From Sinosporangium siamense (GTDB lineage Bacteria > Actinomycetota > Actinomycetes > Streptosporangiales > Streptosporangiaceae): a DNA stretch of 64,000 nucleotides. Under the pieces are notes generated by a model, which saw nothing but the letters and a program-made list of their open reading frames with translations, was not told the DNA's origin and ran no database searches. The translations under genes were made by a program, and so were the position numbers. The DNA lies in assembly GCF_016863435.1 (NCBI RefSeq), contig NZ_BOOW01000022.1, positions 62,001-126,000 of the forward strand. The letters are read 5' to 3'. Below, in pieces: positions 1 to 8,938 of the stretch. The number at the start of each line of letters is the position of its first letter. The first letter of the stretch is position 1.

Positions 1-122
1 CGAACGGCGCGCCCGAGCACGCCGCGGCGTTCGGCTGGTCGGCCACGGCGGCGAGCCTCGCCGACATTTACACGAGCACCCTGCGCCACATGCGCGCCGT
101 GCCCGTGGCGGCGAACTTCTGA
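1..122 (+). CDS. mshA: MshA C-terminal end (D-inositol-3-phosphate glycosyltransferase), partial
   Basis: The window opens inside this gene. The frame from base 3 to the TGA at 120-122 gives 39 C-terminal residues containing FGWSATAASLADIYTSTLR, the helical tail expected of a GT-B glycosyltransferase. MshA makes the first mycothiol intermediate from UDP-GlcNAc and inositol phosphate. The assignment rests on this tail and on context: a YbjN protein and phosphoglycerate mutase follow, as they commonly do after mshA in actinomycetes, and mshD lies further along at 32783. Only the tail is visible, so another GT4 glycosyltransferase cannot be excluded. Confidence 0.6.
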   Translation, partial: NGAPEHAAAFGWSATAASLADIYTSTLRHMRAVPVAANF

Positions 123-145
123 CCGGCTCGCTTAAGGTGGTCGGC

Positions 146-625
146 GTGAGGGACCTGATCGAGACCGCGCTCAAGGACTCCGAGGTGGCCTTCGAGGAAC
201 CGCGCCCGGGCGCGTTTCTCGTCACCCTTCCAGGGCAGCACAAGCTGGCCACGATGACGTGGCTGATCGTCGGCGACCAGGCGCTGCACGTCGAGGCGTT
301 CTTCTGCCGCAAGCCCGACGAGAACCACGTCGAGTTCTACCGGTGGCTGCTGACGCGCAACGGATCGATGTACGGCGTGCACTTCGCCCTCGATCCCATC
401 GGCGACGTCTACCTCGTCGGGCGCCTCCCCCTCGGGGGCGTCACCGCCGAGGAGATCGACCGGGTGCTCGGGTGCGTGCTGACCTACTCCGACGAGGGCT
501 TCGACCGGGCGCTTGAGCTCGGTTTCGCCTCGTCGATCCGCCGTGAGTGGGAATGGCGTGCCAAACGTGGCGAGTCGCTGGCGAATCTGCGGGCTTTCGC
601 CCGTTTTGCGGACCCCGACAGATAG
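146..625 (+). CDS. YbjN domain-containing protein
   Basis: This is a protein of about 159 residues with a YbjN-type fold (PF10722 family), related to bacterial type III secretion chaperone-like proteins. Typical signatures are the central VEAFFCRKPDENHVEFYRWL stretch and a C-terminal segment ending in RAFARFADPDR. No enzymatic residues are evident and its role is unknown. A GTG at 137 is in frame, but the AAGG at 134-137 sits 8 bases before the GTG at 146, so I prefer 146. It lies 23 bp after mshA and 72 bp before gpmA, probably in the same transcript. Confidence 0.8.
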   Translation: MRDLIETALKDSEVAFEEPRPGAFLVTLPGQHKLATMTWLIVGDQALHVEAFFCRKPDENHVEFYRWLLTRNGSMYGVHFALDPIGDVYLVGRLPLGGVTAEEIDRVLGCVLTYSDEGFDRALELGFASSIRREWEWRAKRGESLANLRAFARFADPDR

Positions 626-697
626 CGGGGGCGACCCGCCGGGAGGTGGGGGGATTCGCCGAGGGGGGCTTCGGCAGCCGCCGATAAGCTTGCCCCC

Positions 698-1441
698 ATG
701 GCGACTTTGGTGCTGTTGCGACATGGCGAGAGCGAGTGGAACGCGAAGGGCTTGTTCACCGGCTGGGTGGACGTCAGCCTGTCGGCGAAGGGCGAGGAGG
801 AGGCCCGCAGAGGCGGGCGGCTGCTGCTCGACGCCGGGGTGCGCCCGGACGTCGTGCACACCTCGCTGATGACCCGGGCCATCCAGACGGCCAACCTCGC
901 CCTGGGGTCGGCCGGGCTGCTGTGGCTGCCGGTCGAGCGTTCCTGGCGGCTCAACGAGCGCCACTACGGCGCGCTGCAGGGCAAGGACAAGGCGCAGACG
1001 CGCGAGGAGTTCGGCGACGAGCAGTTCAAGCTGTGGCGGCGCTCCTATGACACGCCTCCCCCGCCGATCGCCGACGACGACGAGTTCAGCCAGGTGGGCG
1101 ACCCGCGCTACGCGCTGCTCCCCGCCGAGGTGATGCCGCGCACCGAGTGCCTGAAGGACGTCGTCGACCGGCTTCTGCCGTACTGGTATGACCGGATCCT
1201 GCCCGACCTGGCCGCGGGCCGCACGGTGATCGTCGTGGCGCACGGCAACTCGCTGCGGGCGCTGGTCAAGCACCTCGACGGCATCGGCGACGAGGAGATC
1301 GCGGGCCTCAACATCCCGACGGGCATCCCGCTGCGTTACGAGCTCGACGCCGACTTCCGGCCGGTGCGGGCCGGCGGCGAATATCTCGACCCCGAGGCCG
1401 CCAAGGCCGCCATCGAGGCGGTCGCCAACCAGGGCCGGTAG
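698..1441 (+). CDS. gpmA: 2,3-bisphosphoglycerate-dependent phosphoglycerate mutase
   Basis: This enzyme interconverts 3- and 2-phosphoglycerate in cytosolic glycolysis and gluconeogenesis. The 247 residues match the dPGM length. The catalytic loop [10 protein letters not shown] is at residues 5-14 and carries the phosphorylated His. The [10 protein letters not shown] segment and the second catalytic His in [11 protein letters not shown] (about residue 180) are both present. The ATG at 698 gives the canonical N-terminus. The gene ends at a strong convergent terminator shared with phoU. Confidence 0.95.
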   Translation: MATLVLLRHGESEWNAKGLFTGWVDVSLSAKGEEEARRGGRLLLDAGVRPDVVHTSLMTRAIQTANLALGSAGLLWLPVERSWRLNERHYGALQGKDKAQTREEFGDEQFKLWRRSYDTPPPPIADDDEFSQVGDPRYALLPAEVMPRTECLKDVVDRLLPYWYDRILPDLAAGRTVIVVAHGNSLRALVKHLDGIGDEEIAGLNIPTGIPLRYELDADFRPVRAGGEYLDPEAAKAAIEAVANQGR

Positions 1442-1457
1442 ACCCCGCGCACATGCC

Positions 1458-1495
1458 AAGCCCCGCCCCCCTCGCGCCTTCGGGGGGCGGGGCTT
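1458..1495. terminator. Bidirectional terminator between gpmA and phoU
   Basis: A GC-rich hairpin has AAGCCCCGCCCCCC as left arm (1458-1471) and GGGGGCGGGGCTT as right arm (1483-1495). The flanking A and T residues serve transcription from either side, which suits the convergent gpmA and phoU genes. Confidence 0.8.
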
Positions 1496-1521
1496 CGGGG
1501 TTCGCGGGCGGAATCGGCTGC

Positions 1522-2169
1522 CTACTCGCCTACACGTGATCCCGTCACCATGTAGACGACGTCTTGCGCCACGCGCACGGCGTGGTCGGCGTAACGCTCG
1601 TAGTAGCGGCCGATCAGGGTGATGTCGATGGCCGGCTCGATCCCGTGCTCCCAGCTCTCCGAGAGCAACATCCGGAACAGGCGGCGGTGGAGACGGTCCA
1701 TGTGGTCGTCGTCCTGCTCCAGCTCCTGGGCGAGCTCGGCGTTCTGCGTCAGGATGCAGCTTCCCGTCTTGGTGACAAGACGTTCGGCGATCTGCCCCAT
1801 CTCCAGGATGGAGTCGCGGATCTCGGCCGGCACGGCGGAGTCGGGGTGCCGCATGCGTGCGATCTTCGCCACATGGACGGCGAGGTCGCCCATGCGCTCA
1901 AGATCGGCCGCCATGCGGAGCGCCGTGATCACGGTACGGAGATCGACCGCGACCGGCTGCTGCGTCGCCATCAGCCCGAAGATCGACGTCTCGATCTCCT
2001 CGCAGAGCTGGTTCACGTCCTTGTCGCGGGAGATGACGCTTTCGGCGAGCGGCAAGTCGGAGTCCAGCAGAGCTGTCGTGGCCCTGGACATGGCAGAACG
2101 CACCAGGCGGGTCATCTCGACCAGCCGACCGGTAAGGGCTCTCAGTTCGTCGTGATAAGCGTCGCGCAT
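1522..2169 (-). CDS. phoU: Phosphate signalling protein PhoU
   Basis: PhoU is a cytoplasmic negative regulator that links the Pst transporter to the phosphate-sensing kinase. The protein is 215 residues, the usual length, and is all-helical with two PhoU repeats. Each repeat carries the metal-binding E/D-x3-D signature: DLERMGDLAVHVAKIA (about residues 90-105) and YYERYADHAVRVAQDV (about 190-205). It is divergent from senX3-regX3 with about 125 bp between the start codons, so the promoters are probably shared and regulated together. This arrangement is typical of actinomycetes. Confidence 0.93.
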   Translation of the reverse strand: MRDAYHDELRALTGRLVEMTRLVRSAMSRATTALLDSDLPLAESVISRDKDVNQLCEEIETSIFGLMATQQPVAVDLRTVITALRMAADLERMGDLAVHVAKIARMRHPDSAVPAEIRDSILEMGQIAERLVTKTGSCILTQNAELAQELEQDDDHMDRLHRRLFRMLLSESWEHGIEPAIDITLIGRYYERYADHAVRVAQDVVYMVTGSRVGE

Positions 2170-2293
2170 GCCGACACGCTATTTCTCTACCGATGAACGA
2201 GCCTCGACCGGAAAGTGAACATTGCAGGAAGGTCTCGCAGGAAGCACGCCGAGACGTGCCGAGCCCTGGAACAGCCCGCCTACCATCGGTTAT

Positions 2294-3478
2294 GTGAGCG
2301 AGTTGGTGGCAAGCATGATCGCCCTGTCGGGGTTCGTGGTGGGCGGGCTGGCAGTGCTGGTTTACGGCAACTATCAGCACGATCCGAACCGCGGAGCCCG
2401 CAAGGACGCTGCCAGTCCGGGCACCCTGCCCCAGGGCGTCGCCTCTGTGCTCGCCGTTCTCCCTTCGTCGGCCGTCGTGCTCGACCAGGAGGACCGTGTG
2501 CTGCGCGCCAGTTCAGCCGCCCGCGCCTTCAGCCTAGTCAAAGGTGACCATCTCATGGCACCCGAACTCATAGCGATGGCGAGAAAGGTCCGGCGAGACG
2601 GCGAGATCCGCGAGGGCGAGATCGAGGTGGCCGCCAACCGGTTCGGCCAGGAGTCCACGACCTTCGCGGTGCGGGTCGCGCCGCTCGGCGCCTTCGGCCA
2701 GGTGCTCGTGCTCGCCGAGGACCAGACCGAGCGGCGGCGCGTCGAGGCCGTGCGCCGCGACTTCGTCGCCAACGTGAGCCACGAGCTCAAGACCCCGGTG
2801 GGAGCGCTCAGCCTGCTCGCCGAGACCATCCAGGACGCCGCGGACGACCCCGAGGCCGTCACGAGGTTCTCCGGGCGCATGCAGCACGAGGCCGCCCGCC
2901 TGAACTACCTGATCAAAGATCTCATCACCCTGTCCCGCATCCAGGGCGGCGACCCGGTGCCGACCCCGGCGCCCGTGCCCGTGGACGAGGTCATACAGGA
3001 GGCCATCGACCGCTGCAACACCAAGGCGGTGGCCAAGGACATCACACTCGCGGCGGGCGGCGCCGAGGGCCTTCAGGTGTGGGGCGACGACGAACTGCTC
3101 GTCACCGCCCTGCGCAACCTGATCGACAACGCCGTCGTCTACAGCCCCGAGCACACGAGGATCGTCGTGAGCGCCCGATCCGCGGGCGACTCCGTCGAGG
3201 TCAGCGTGAGCGACCAGGGCATCGGCATCCCGGAGACCTCCCAGGAGAGGATCTTCGAGCGGTTCTTCCGGGTCGACGCCGCCCGCTCACGCGCCACCGG
3301 CGGAACCGGGCTCGGTCTCGCCATCGTTAAACACGTCGCCGTGGCCCACGGAGGCGAGGTGACAGTCTGGAGCAAGGAAGGCTCGGGCTCCACCTTCACC
3401 TTGCGGCTCCCCGCCCTCGGTGGGGTGACGCTGGCCGCGCCTAGTTCCGGTTCAACCCCCCTGGAGGCCGCGAAGTGA
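2294..3478 (+). CDS. senX3: Phosphate-responsive sensor histidine kinase SenX3
   Basis: This kinase phosphorylates RegX3 (PhoP in Streptomyces) under phosphate limitation. The GTG at 2294 gives 394 residues beginning MSELVASMIALSGFVVGGLA, one membrane helix. A PAS-like domain follows (about residues 50-145). The H-box FVANVSHELKTPVGA is near residue 165, the N-box LRNLIDNAVVYSP near 280, and the G-boxes DQGIGIP and GGTGLGLAI near 315 and 340. An upstream in-frame TTG at 2222 would add residues unlike this family, so I reject it. Mycobacterial SenX3 has two N-terminal helices; only one is clear here. The last four bases overlap regX3. Confidence 0.93.
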   Translation: MSELVASMIALSGFVVGGLAVLVYGNYQHDPNRGARKDAASPGTLPQGVASVLAVLPSSAVVLDQEDRVLRASSAARAFSLVKGDHLMAPELIAMARKVRRDGEIREGEIEVAANRFGQESTTFAVRVAPLGAFGQVLVLAEDQTERRRVEAVRRDFVANVSHELKTPVGALSLLAETIQDAADDPEAVTRFSGRMQHEAARLNYLIKDLITLSRIQGGDPVPTPAPVPVDEVIQEAIDRCNTKAVAKDITLAAGGAEGLQVWGDDELLVTALRNLIDNAVVYSPEHTRIVVSARSAGDSVEVSVSDQGIGIPETSQERIFERFFRVDAARSRATGGTGLGLAIVKHVAVAHGGEVTVWSKEGSGSTFTLRLPALGGVTLAAPSSGSTPLEAAK

Positions 3479-4158
3479 CCCGCGTTCTGGTGGTCGAGGA
3501 CGAGGAGTCGTTCTCCGACGCGCTGTCGTACATGTTGAGGAAGGAAGGCTTTGAGGTCTTCGTGGCCGACACCGGCCCGGCCGCCCTTGAGGCGTTCGAC
3601 CGCGACGGAGCCGACCTCGTGCTGCTCGACCTCATGCTGCCCGGCATCTCCGGCACCGAGGTGTGCCGCACCCTGCGCCAGCGGTCCAAAGTGCCGGTGA
3701 TCATGCTCACCGCCAAGGACAGCGAGATCGACAAGGTCGTCGGGCTCGAGCTCGGCGCCGACGACTATGTGACCAAGCCCTTCTCCTCACGTGAGCTCGT
3801 GGCCCGCATCCGCGCGGTGCTGCGGCGCCAGGGCGACGCCGAGGAGCCCCAGCCCGCGGTCCTGACCGCCGGTCCGGTGCGCATGGACGTCGAGCGCCAC
3901 ATCGTCGCCGTGCGCGGCACGCCGGTGCAGCTCCCGCTCAAGGAGTTCGAGCTGCTGGAGGTGCTGCTGCGCAACGCGGGGCGGGTGCTCACCCGGGGGC
4001 AGCTGATCGACCGCGTCTGGGGCGCCGACTACGTCGGCGACACCAAGACCCTCGACGTGCACATCAAGCGCCTGCGCGCCAAGGTGGAGGCCAACCCGTC
4101 GGCCCCGCGGCACATCCTCACCGTGCGGGGCCTGGGCTACAAGTTCGACCCCTCCTAG
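3475..4158 (+). CDS. regX3: Response regulator RegX3 (PhoP-type)
   Basis: This is an OmpR/PhoB-family regulator of the Pho regulon with 227 residues. The receiver domain (1-115) has acidic residues near the N-terminus (VVEDEES), the phosphoacceptor Asp in LVLLDLMLPG and the conserved Lys in YVTKPFSSRELVARI. The winged-helix domain (130-227) ends GDTKTLDVHIKRLRAKVE and VRGLGYKFDP. Translation starts with a GTG inside the senX3 stop (GTGA overlap), which indicates coupling. A terminator follows 15 bases after the stop. Confidence 0.94.
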   Translation: MTRVLVVEDEESFSDALSYMLRKEGFEVFVADTGPAALEAFDRDGADLVLLDLMLPGISGTEVCRTLRQRSKVPVIMLTAKDSEIDKVVGLELGADDYVTKPFSSRELVARIRAVLRRQGDAEEPQPAVLTAGPVRMDVERHIVAVRGTPVQLPLKEFELLEVLLRNAGRVLTRGQLIDRVWGADYVGDTKTLDVHIKRLRAKVEANPSAPRHILTVRGLGYKFDPS

Positions 4159-4172
4159 CCCCTCTTCACCGG

Positions 4173-4198
4173 AGCCCTGCCGGCCAGGCGGGGCTTTT
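4173..4198 (+). terminator. Terminator after regX3
   Basis: AGCCCTGCC (4173-4181) pairs with GGCGGGGCT (4187-4195) with one wobble, and TTTT follows. It ends the senX3-regX3 transcript before the opposing metallopeptidase gene. Confidence 0.75.
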
Positions 4199-4228
4199 GT
4201 ACGGCACGAGCCTCCCTGGCCGGCGTCC

Positions 4229-5152
4229 TCAGGAGACGGCCGAGGCCGGGACGGACCACGTGTCGCATACGCCCGGGTGGGCCGCCGTATAACCACGGGC
4301 GAGCCAGCCGGCGTAGTTCGCGCCTGAGCCGTGGTCGCGTTCCTGCTCGGGGGTGCGGTCCTCGCCCCGTGTGCGTGAGTCGGCGAGGACCTTGGCCCAC
4401 TGGGCGCCGGTCATCGGAAAGGTATGGCGCGTCACGCCGAAGTAGACCCCGGCCAGACACTGGGCCTGCAACTCGACCCGCCGGGTGATCTCGTTGGCCG
4501 CCCCGGTGGGCGAGCTGTCGCGCAGGCGCCAGGCGAACCTTAGGATCCCGGCCTGGTCCTGCACATGGTGGGAATACTCGTGGGCCAGCACCCGGGCGTA
4601 GACGCCGTACATCGCGCCGGGGGCGCCTGCCGAGCCTTTGACGATGTCCCGGGTGCCGATGTAGACGCCGCCGTTGATCGGGCAGTAGATCGCCGATGCC
4701 CCCGCGACCGGGAAGTCACCGCAGGGGCCGCGTCCCGGGCGGTTCCAGAAGACGCGTTCGGGTCTGGTGTAGGCCAGGCCGAGCCGGGTGAACCCGGCGT
4801 GCCAGCTGCGGTCGAGGCAGTCGGTGAACCGGCCGAGGAAGGTCGCCATCGACGCCGCGTCGCCGTCGGCGATGGCCGACGCCCGGCAGCCGAAGCCGTC
4901 GAGGCGGGGCAAGGCATACAGCGGGTTGTGGTTGAGCACTCTGGCGCGGTCGAGGCGTCCGTGCAGGTCGGCGGGCAGGCCATAGCGTTCGGCGACCGCC
5001 GGGTCGTGGCGGCCGGCGTGGCCCGCGACGTGTGATCCGCCTGCCGCGGCGGAGCCGATGAGGACCATGGCGATGACGGCGCCGGCGAGCAGGCCGAGGG
5101 CCGCCGCGCAGCTCGCGGCGCGGCGCAGGGCGGCGCGCTTGTGGCGGGGCAT
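4229..5152 (-). CDS. Membrane-anchored neutral zinc metallopeptidase
   Basis: This 307-residue protein belongs to the putative neutral zinc metallopeptidase family (PF04228, YpfJ-like). Residues 16-38 form a hydrophobic N-terminal anchor or signal after a Lys/Arg-rich start, so the enzyme probably works outside the membrane. The zinc motif HEYSHHVQ (HExxH) lies near residue 195, and the helix ITRRVELQAQCLAGVYFG near 225 carries the likely third ligand Glu. Cys pairs in the DGFGCRA, TDCLDRS, GPCGDF and IYCPINGG segments suggest disulfides. The substrate is unknown. Confidence 0.85.
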   Translation of the reverse strand: MPRHKRAALRRAASCAAALGLLAGAVIAMVLIGSAAAGGSHVAGHAGRHDPAVAERYGLPADLHGRLDRARVLNHNPLYALPRLDGFGCRASAIADGDAASMATFLGRFTDCLDRSWHAGFTRLGLAYTRPERVFWNRPGRGPCGDFPVAGASAIYCPINGGVYIGTRDIVKGSAGAPGAMYGVYARVLAHEYSHHVQDQAGILRFAWRLRDSSPTGAANEITRRVELQAQCLAGVYFGVTRHTFPMTGAQWAKVLADSRTRGEDRTPEQERDHGSGANYAGWLARGYTAAHPGVCDTWSVPASAVS

Positions 5153-5274
5153 GAGGCTTCCTCCGATGCCGCGAGGTTGAATGTCAGGTGTATGCCGGGT
5201 TGCTTGTCATCCCATGGCACACCAGCCCGCTTCATTCCGTGACCTGAACACGCCAGCTCATTACTCTCCGTTAC

Positions 5275-6849
5275 ATGGGGGTAGTTCAGCTCGTGGCCGC
5301 AGCCGTCCTGGCCGTGACGGCGCATGCGGGGGTTCCCGGCGGAGTGGAAGCCGCTCACGACGTGAAGATGGAGTTGGACGACGGCGGCGTGCTGCGGGTC
5401 ACCGAGCGGATCACCCATGATTTCGGCTCGGGCGACACGATCACCCGCAGGTTGCTGACCCGCACCCGGCACGACGAGGTGCACGATCGCGTCTATCACG
5501 TCACCAACGTCCGGGGGCAGGGCGCTGTGGTGGACGACGAGACGCTCACGGTGCGCGGCGTGGGGCGCGGGACCGTCACCGTGTCCTACGACGTGACGGG
5601 GGCGGTGGCGCCGCACGGCGAGGTGGAGGAGTTGCGGTGGTTCGCGGCGGGCGGGTGGAATGTGCCGCTGTCGAGGGCGACCGTGACCGTCACGGGACCG
5701 GAGCGCATCCAGAGCCTTTCGTGTTTCGCGGGTGCGCTGACCTCGGCCTTCGGGTGCACGTCGGCGACCATGGACCACACGGGGTCCACGGCGACCTTCC
5801 ACGAGCGTGCGCTCGACGCCCATCACGTGCTCACCGTGGTGGTGGCCTTTCCGCGGCGCGCGGGCGGGGCGGTGCCCATTCTGGACCGCCGCGCCGATCT
5901 GGCCACGGCGTTCGTCGTCACGCCGGTGACGGGATGGGCGCTCGCGACGCTCGCCGGGCTGCTACTGCTCGGGCTCGGGGCCGTCGCCTGGATTCGGGGC
6001 CGCGACGCCAGGGCGCACGCGCGGGTAAGGGAGCCGGTGAAGGCGCCGCCAGGCGGGGTACGGCCGGGCCAGATCGGCACGCTGATCGGCGAACAGGCCG
6101 ACGTGGTGGATGTGACGGCGACGATCGTGGATCTCGCCGTACGAGGGCATCTGCGGGTGGAGGAGTTGCCGCGGCAGCTCTACGACGCGCCGGACTGGGT
6201 GTTGTCGAAGGGGGCGCCAGGGGAGCTTCTGCCGTACGAACGGGTGCTTTACAGTGCGTTGTTCGCGGGGCGGGAGAGCGTGAAGATGTCGGAGTTGCGG
6301 GGGTCGCTCGGGGACTGCTTGGGCGAGGTGCGTGATGCGCTTTATGCAGATGTGGTGAAGCAGGGGTGGTTCGTGCACCCGCCCGACTCGGGGCGCACCC
6401 GGTGGGTCGTCGCGGGGGTCGTGCTCACCGCGGCCGGGGTGCCGGCGACGGCGCTGCTGGCGTGGTTGACGCATCACGGGCTGCTGGGGCTCGTGCTGAT
6501 CATCGCGGGGGCGGCGATCACCGTGGGGGCGCAGCTCCTGCCGGCGCGCAGTCAGAAGGGGGCGGCGGCGCTGGCGCGGGCTAAGGCCTTCCGGGAGTAC
6601 TTCAGCGCCATACCTGACGTGTCAGAAATGTCGGATCAGGAGAGGATGGCGTTGTTCTCGCGTTACCTCCCCTACGCGGTGGTCTTCGGGGAGCTGGACC
6701 AATGGATGAAGGTCATCCCCCCGGCCACGGAGAACACCGACTGGGCGTGGTATCGCGGGCCCGCCGGCTGGGACAGATCCCGTTTTCCCTCCTCAATCCG
6801 GGCCTTCACTCTGACCGCCTCCGGCGCCCTCTCGGGCACCCTCCGCTAG
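5275..6849 (+). CDS. DUF2207 domain-containing membrane protein
   Basis: This 524-residue protein has an N-terminal signal (residues 1-26) and an extracytoplasmic beta-rich DUF2207 domain (about 28-205) with the typical VTERITHDFGSG and YDVTGAV segments. A transmembrane helix lies near residues 215-235. The cytoplasmic GTLIGEQADVVDVTATIVDL domain (about 260-360) is typical of the family. Two more helices are near 375-425 and a soluble tail follows. The function of the family is unknown. It is divergent from the metallopeptidase and has its own promoter region at 5153-5274. Confidence 0.82.
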   Translation: MGVVQLVAAAVLAVTAHAGVPGGVEAAHDVKMELDDGGVLRVTERITHDFGSGDTITRRLLTRTRHDEVHDRVYHVTNVRGQGAVVDDETLTVRGVGRGTVTVSYDVTGAVAPHGEVEELRWFAAGGWNVPLSRATVTVTGPERIQSLSCFAGALTSAFGCTSATMDHTGSTATFHERALDAHHVLTVVVAFPRRAGGAVPILDRRADLATAFVVTPVTGWALATLAGLLLLGLGAVAWIRGRDARAHARVREPVKAPPGGVRPGQIGTLIGEQADVVDVTATIVDLAVRGHLRVEELPRQLYDAPDWVLSKGAPGELLPYERVLYSALFAGRESVKMSELRGSLGDCLGEVRDALYADVVKQGWFVHPPDSGRTRWVVAGVVLTAAGVPATALLAWLTHHGLLGLVLIIAGAAITVGAQLLPARSQKGAAALARAKAFREYFSAIPDVSEMSDQERMALFSRYLPYAVVFGELDQWMKVIPPATENTDWAWYRGPAGWDRSRFPSSIRAFTLTASGALSGTLR

Positions 6850-6941
6850 GCACACATCTGCCGGCCCCTGCGCTCCACGGCACTCCTGGATGGGCGGAAT
6901 GGCGGCCTGAGGTGGCATCGAATCCCTCTCATCTGGAGTGA

Positions 6942-6961
6942 CATCGTGAAAACGATGTTTT
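6942..6961 (+). terminator. Small GNRA-tetraloop terminator
   Basis: CATCGT (6942-6947) and ACGATG (6952-6957) form a 6-bp stem closed by a GAAA tetraloop, followed by TTTT. It sits 92 bases after the DUF2207 stop and could end that transcript. The stem is short. Confidence 0.45.
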
Positions 6962-7004
6962 CCGCCCGCACCCGTCTCGCCGTCAGGGTGGGCATGGCCG
7001 CCCC

Positions 7005-7052
7005 GGCTTCCGCCGTACAGTTCCTCCAGGCTTTCGCCGTACAGTCCCCAGG
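7005..7052. repeat. Two tandem copies of a 24-bp unit
   Basis: The units begin GGCTTCCGCCGTACAG (7005) and GGCTTTCGCCGTACAG (7029). Their core recurs elsewhere in the window in both orientations at gene 3' ends and in gaps (for example 9371, 15440, 33822, 49233 and 58571). They lie just before the ankyrin lipoprotein gene. Confidence 0.6.
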
Positions 7053-7093
7053 AGAGGGTCGGGTGCGACCAGACCTATCGGGTAAGGGGGGAC

Positions 7094-7792
7094 GTGAAGA
7101 GGCGGACGCTGCTGCTCTCAGGGGTGGCCGTTGTGCTGGGGGCCTGCGCCGGCCCTGAGCCGGACCGCTCCGCGCCCTCCGGGGGAAAGGGAAGAGACGT
7201 GTTCGACGATCAACTGCTGAGGGCCGCCGCCACAGGCGACGCCGCCAAGGTCCAAGAGGCCGTCGCGGGCGGCGCCGATCTTGAGGTGCGCGACGCGAAC
7301 CGGCGCACACCACTGCTGCTGGCCTCGGCCGGCGATCACGTGGAGGTGGCGAAGATCCTGGTGAGCGCGGGCGCCGACCCCGACGCGCTGGACGACAGAA
7401 GCGACACGCCCTGGCTCGTGACGGGCGTGACGGGAAGCGTCGCGATGCTCAAGGTGCTGCTCGCCGCCGGTCCCGATCTGACGATCAGGAACCGCTACGG
7501 CGGCATCTCGCTGATCCCCGCCTGCGAACGCGGTCACGTCGACTATGTGCGCGAGGTGCTCAAGACCGATATCAAGGTCGACCACGTCAACAACCTCGGC
7601 TGGACCGGCCTGCTGGAAGCCGTGATCCTCGGCGACGGATCCAAGCCCTACCAGGAGATCGTCTCGCTGCTCATCGAGGCGGGCGCCGACGTCAACCTGG
7701 CCGACGCCGACGGCGTCACGCCGCTCACGCGCGCGGAGGAGAAGGGGTTCGGCGAGATCGCCGAGCTTTTGCGCGCCGCCGGGGGGCGCTGA
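7094..7792 (+). CDS. Ankyrin-repeat lipoprotein
   Basis: This is a 232-residue secreted protein. The N-terminus MKRRTLLLSGVAVVLGAC is a lipoprotein signal with lipobox LGAC (Cys18), so it should be anchored on the outer face of the membrane. Residues 40-230 form about five ankyrin repeats, for example NRRTPLLLASAGDHVEVAKI and the closing DADGVTPLTRAEEKG. These repeats usually mediate protein-protein contacts; the partner is unknown. The GTG at 7094 follows a strong AAGGGGGGA ribosome site. Confidence 0.88.
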   Translation: MKRRTLLLSGVAVVLGACAGPEPDRSAPSGGKGRDVFDDQLLRAAATGDAAKVQEAVAGGADLEVRDANRRTPLLLASAGDHVEVAKILVSAGADPDALDDRSDTPWLVTGVTGSVAMLKVLLAAGPDLTIRNRYGGISLIPACERGHVDYVREVLKTDIKVDHVNNLGWTGLLEAVILGDGSKPYQEIVSLLIEAGADVNLADADGVTPLTRAEEKGFGEIAELLRAAGGR

Positions 7793-7800
7793 GCGGTGTG

Positions 7801-7827
7801 GGCTCCCGCCTGGTCGAGGCGGGAGCC
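7801..7827. terminator. Perfect 10-bp hairpin after the ankyrin gene
   Basis: GGCTCCCGCC and GGCGGGAGCC pair perfectly around a 7-base loop, 8 bases after the stop codon. There is no T run, as is usual for actinomycete terminators. Confidence 0.65.
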
Positions 7828-7918
7828 GGAAGGGTGACGATCGCCCTGTCCCGTAGGCCCGGCCTGTCGGCGAGCCTCACCGGGGGGCGACCCCGGACCG
7901 GTCGATGTGCCCAGCCGG

Positions 7919-8869
7919 TCAGTGAACCCGGCGCAGCCGGATCTCCCCCACCGGCTTCCCGCCGCCGAATAGAGGGACGGAGTCGAGTTTGGCGAGCTCC
8001 GGAGCGTCGAGCCCGACCGAGCGCAGCGCCGCCGCCGTCACGGCCGGCCGTGCCCTGGAGCCGCCGTCCTCAATCTTGATCGCGCCTGCCCGGCCGTCGG
8101 CGTAGCTGAAGGCGTCGAACCCCTCAGCGCCCGCCTTGACCAGCAGGCCGGGGAACGTACGCATCAGGGTGGTCTCCGGGAGTTCCGCCCCGGTCACCCA
8201 GTCCGGGTGGGCGCGCATGGCGTCCGCCAGACGGCGCTCCGGGGTGCCGGGAGCCGCCAGCGGAAGTGCCCGGAAGGCCCGGGTCACCCCGGCCATCGAG
8301 ACGAAGAAGAGAGGCGCGCCGCAGCCGTCCACCCCGCTCGCGGCGATGCGTTCGCCGGTTAATTCCTCGACGGTGTCCCTGATCACCCGCTGGAGCGGGT
8401 GCGCCGGGTCCAGATAGGTCTCGGTCGGCCAGCCGTTCACGGCGCACGTCACGACCATGGCCGCGTGTTTGCCGGAGCAGTTCATGTAGATCGGGGAAGG
8501 CTCTCCTCCCGAACGGAGCACCTCGCGGGCCGTCTCGCGATGATCGGGCAGCGACTCGGGGCAGCGTAACGCGCGCTCATCCAGATCGACCGAGGCGAGG
8601 ATCTTCCGGATGGCCTCGGTTTGCTGGGTCTCGCCCATATGGCTGGACGCGGCGAGCGCGAGCTGCTCGCCGTCAAGCGGTAGCCCCGCCCGGAGCATGC
8701 CCACTGCCTGGAACGGTTTCATCGACGACCGTGGCGAGACCAGTTTGTCCACGGCGCCGTAGATGCAGACGGGCTTGCCGTCGGCGTCAAGTGTCAGCAT
8801 CCTGGCGCGGTGCGTGGACTCCACGAATCCCGACCGGACTACCTCCACAATCAACGACTCACTCGACAT
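7919..8869 (-). CDS. Asparaginase (Rhizobium-type, asparaginase II family)
   Basis: This protein probably hydrolyses L-asparagine to aspartate and ammonia in the cytosol. The 316 residues match PF06089, the class unrelated to E. coli AnsA/AnsB. Key features are the nucleophile segment SPRSSMKPFQ (about 46-55, with the Ser-Ser-x-Lys motif) and NCSGKHAAMV (about 130), whose Cys and Lys belong to the metal or active site. VDGCGAPLFF near residue 180 is also family-typical. It starts at an ATG and is divergent from dtd across 69 bp. Confidence 0.88.
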   Translation of the reverse strand: MSSESLIVEVVRSGFVESTHRARMLTLDADGKPVCIYGAVDKLVSPRSSMKPFQAVGMLRAGLPLDGEQLALAASSHMGETQQTEAIRKILASVDLDERALRCPESLPDHRETAREVLRSGGEPSPIYMNCSGKHAAMVVTCAVNGWPTETYLDPAHPLQRVIRDTVEELTGERIAASGVDGCGAPLFFVSMAGVTRAFRALPLAAPGTPERRLADAMRAHPDWVTGAELPETTLMRTFPGLLVKAGAEGFDAFSYADGRAGAIKIEDGGSRARPAVTAAALRSVGLDAPELAKLDSVPLFGGGKPVGEIRLRRVH

Positions 8870-8938
8870 TTCACGCTCCCTTCGAGGGGGAGTCTACGGA
8901 CGGCATCCGACTGATCTGATCTGGGACAATAAGCTGCT

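Noticed and set aside
68-1459. Minus-strand frame of 463 codons opposite gpmA
   Set aside because: It is antisense to gpmA and the YbjN gene, with no recognisable domain.
6946-7158. Short plus-strand frame before the ankyrin gene
   Set aside because: It overlaps the ankyrin gene start in another frame and includes the 24-bp repeats. No ribosome site or similarity was seen.
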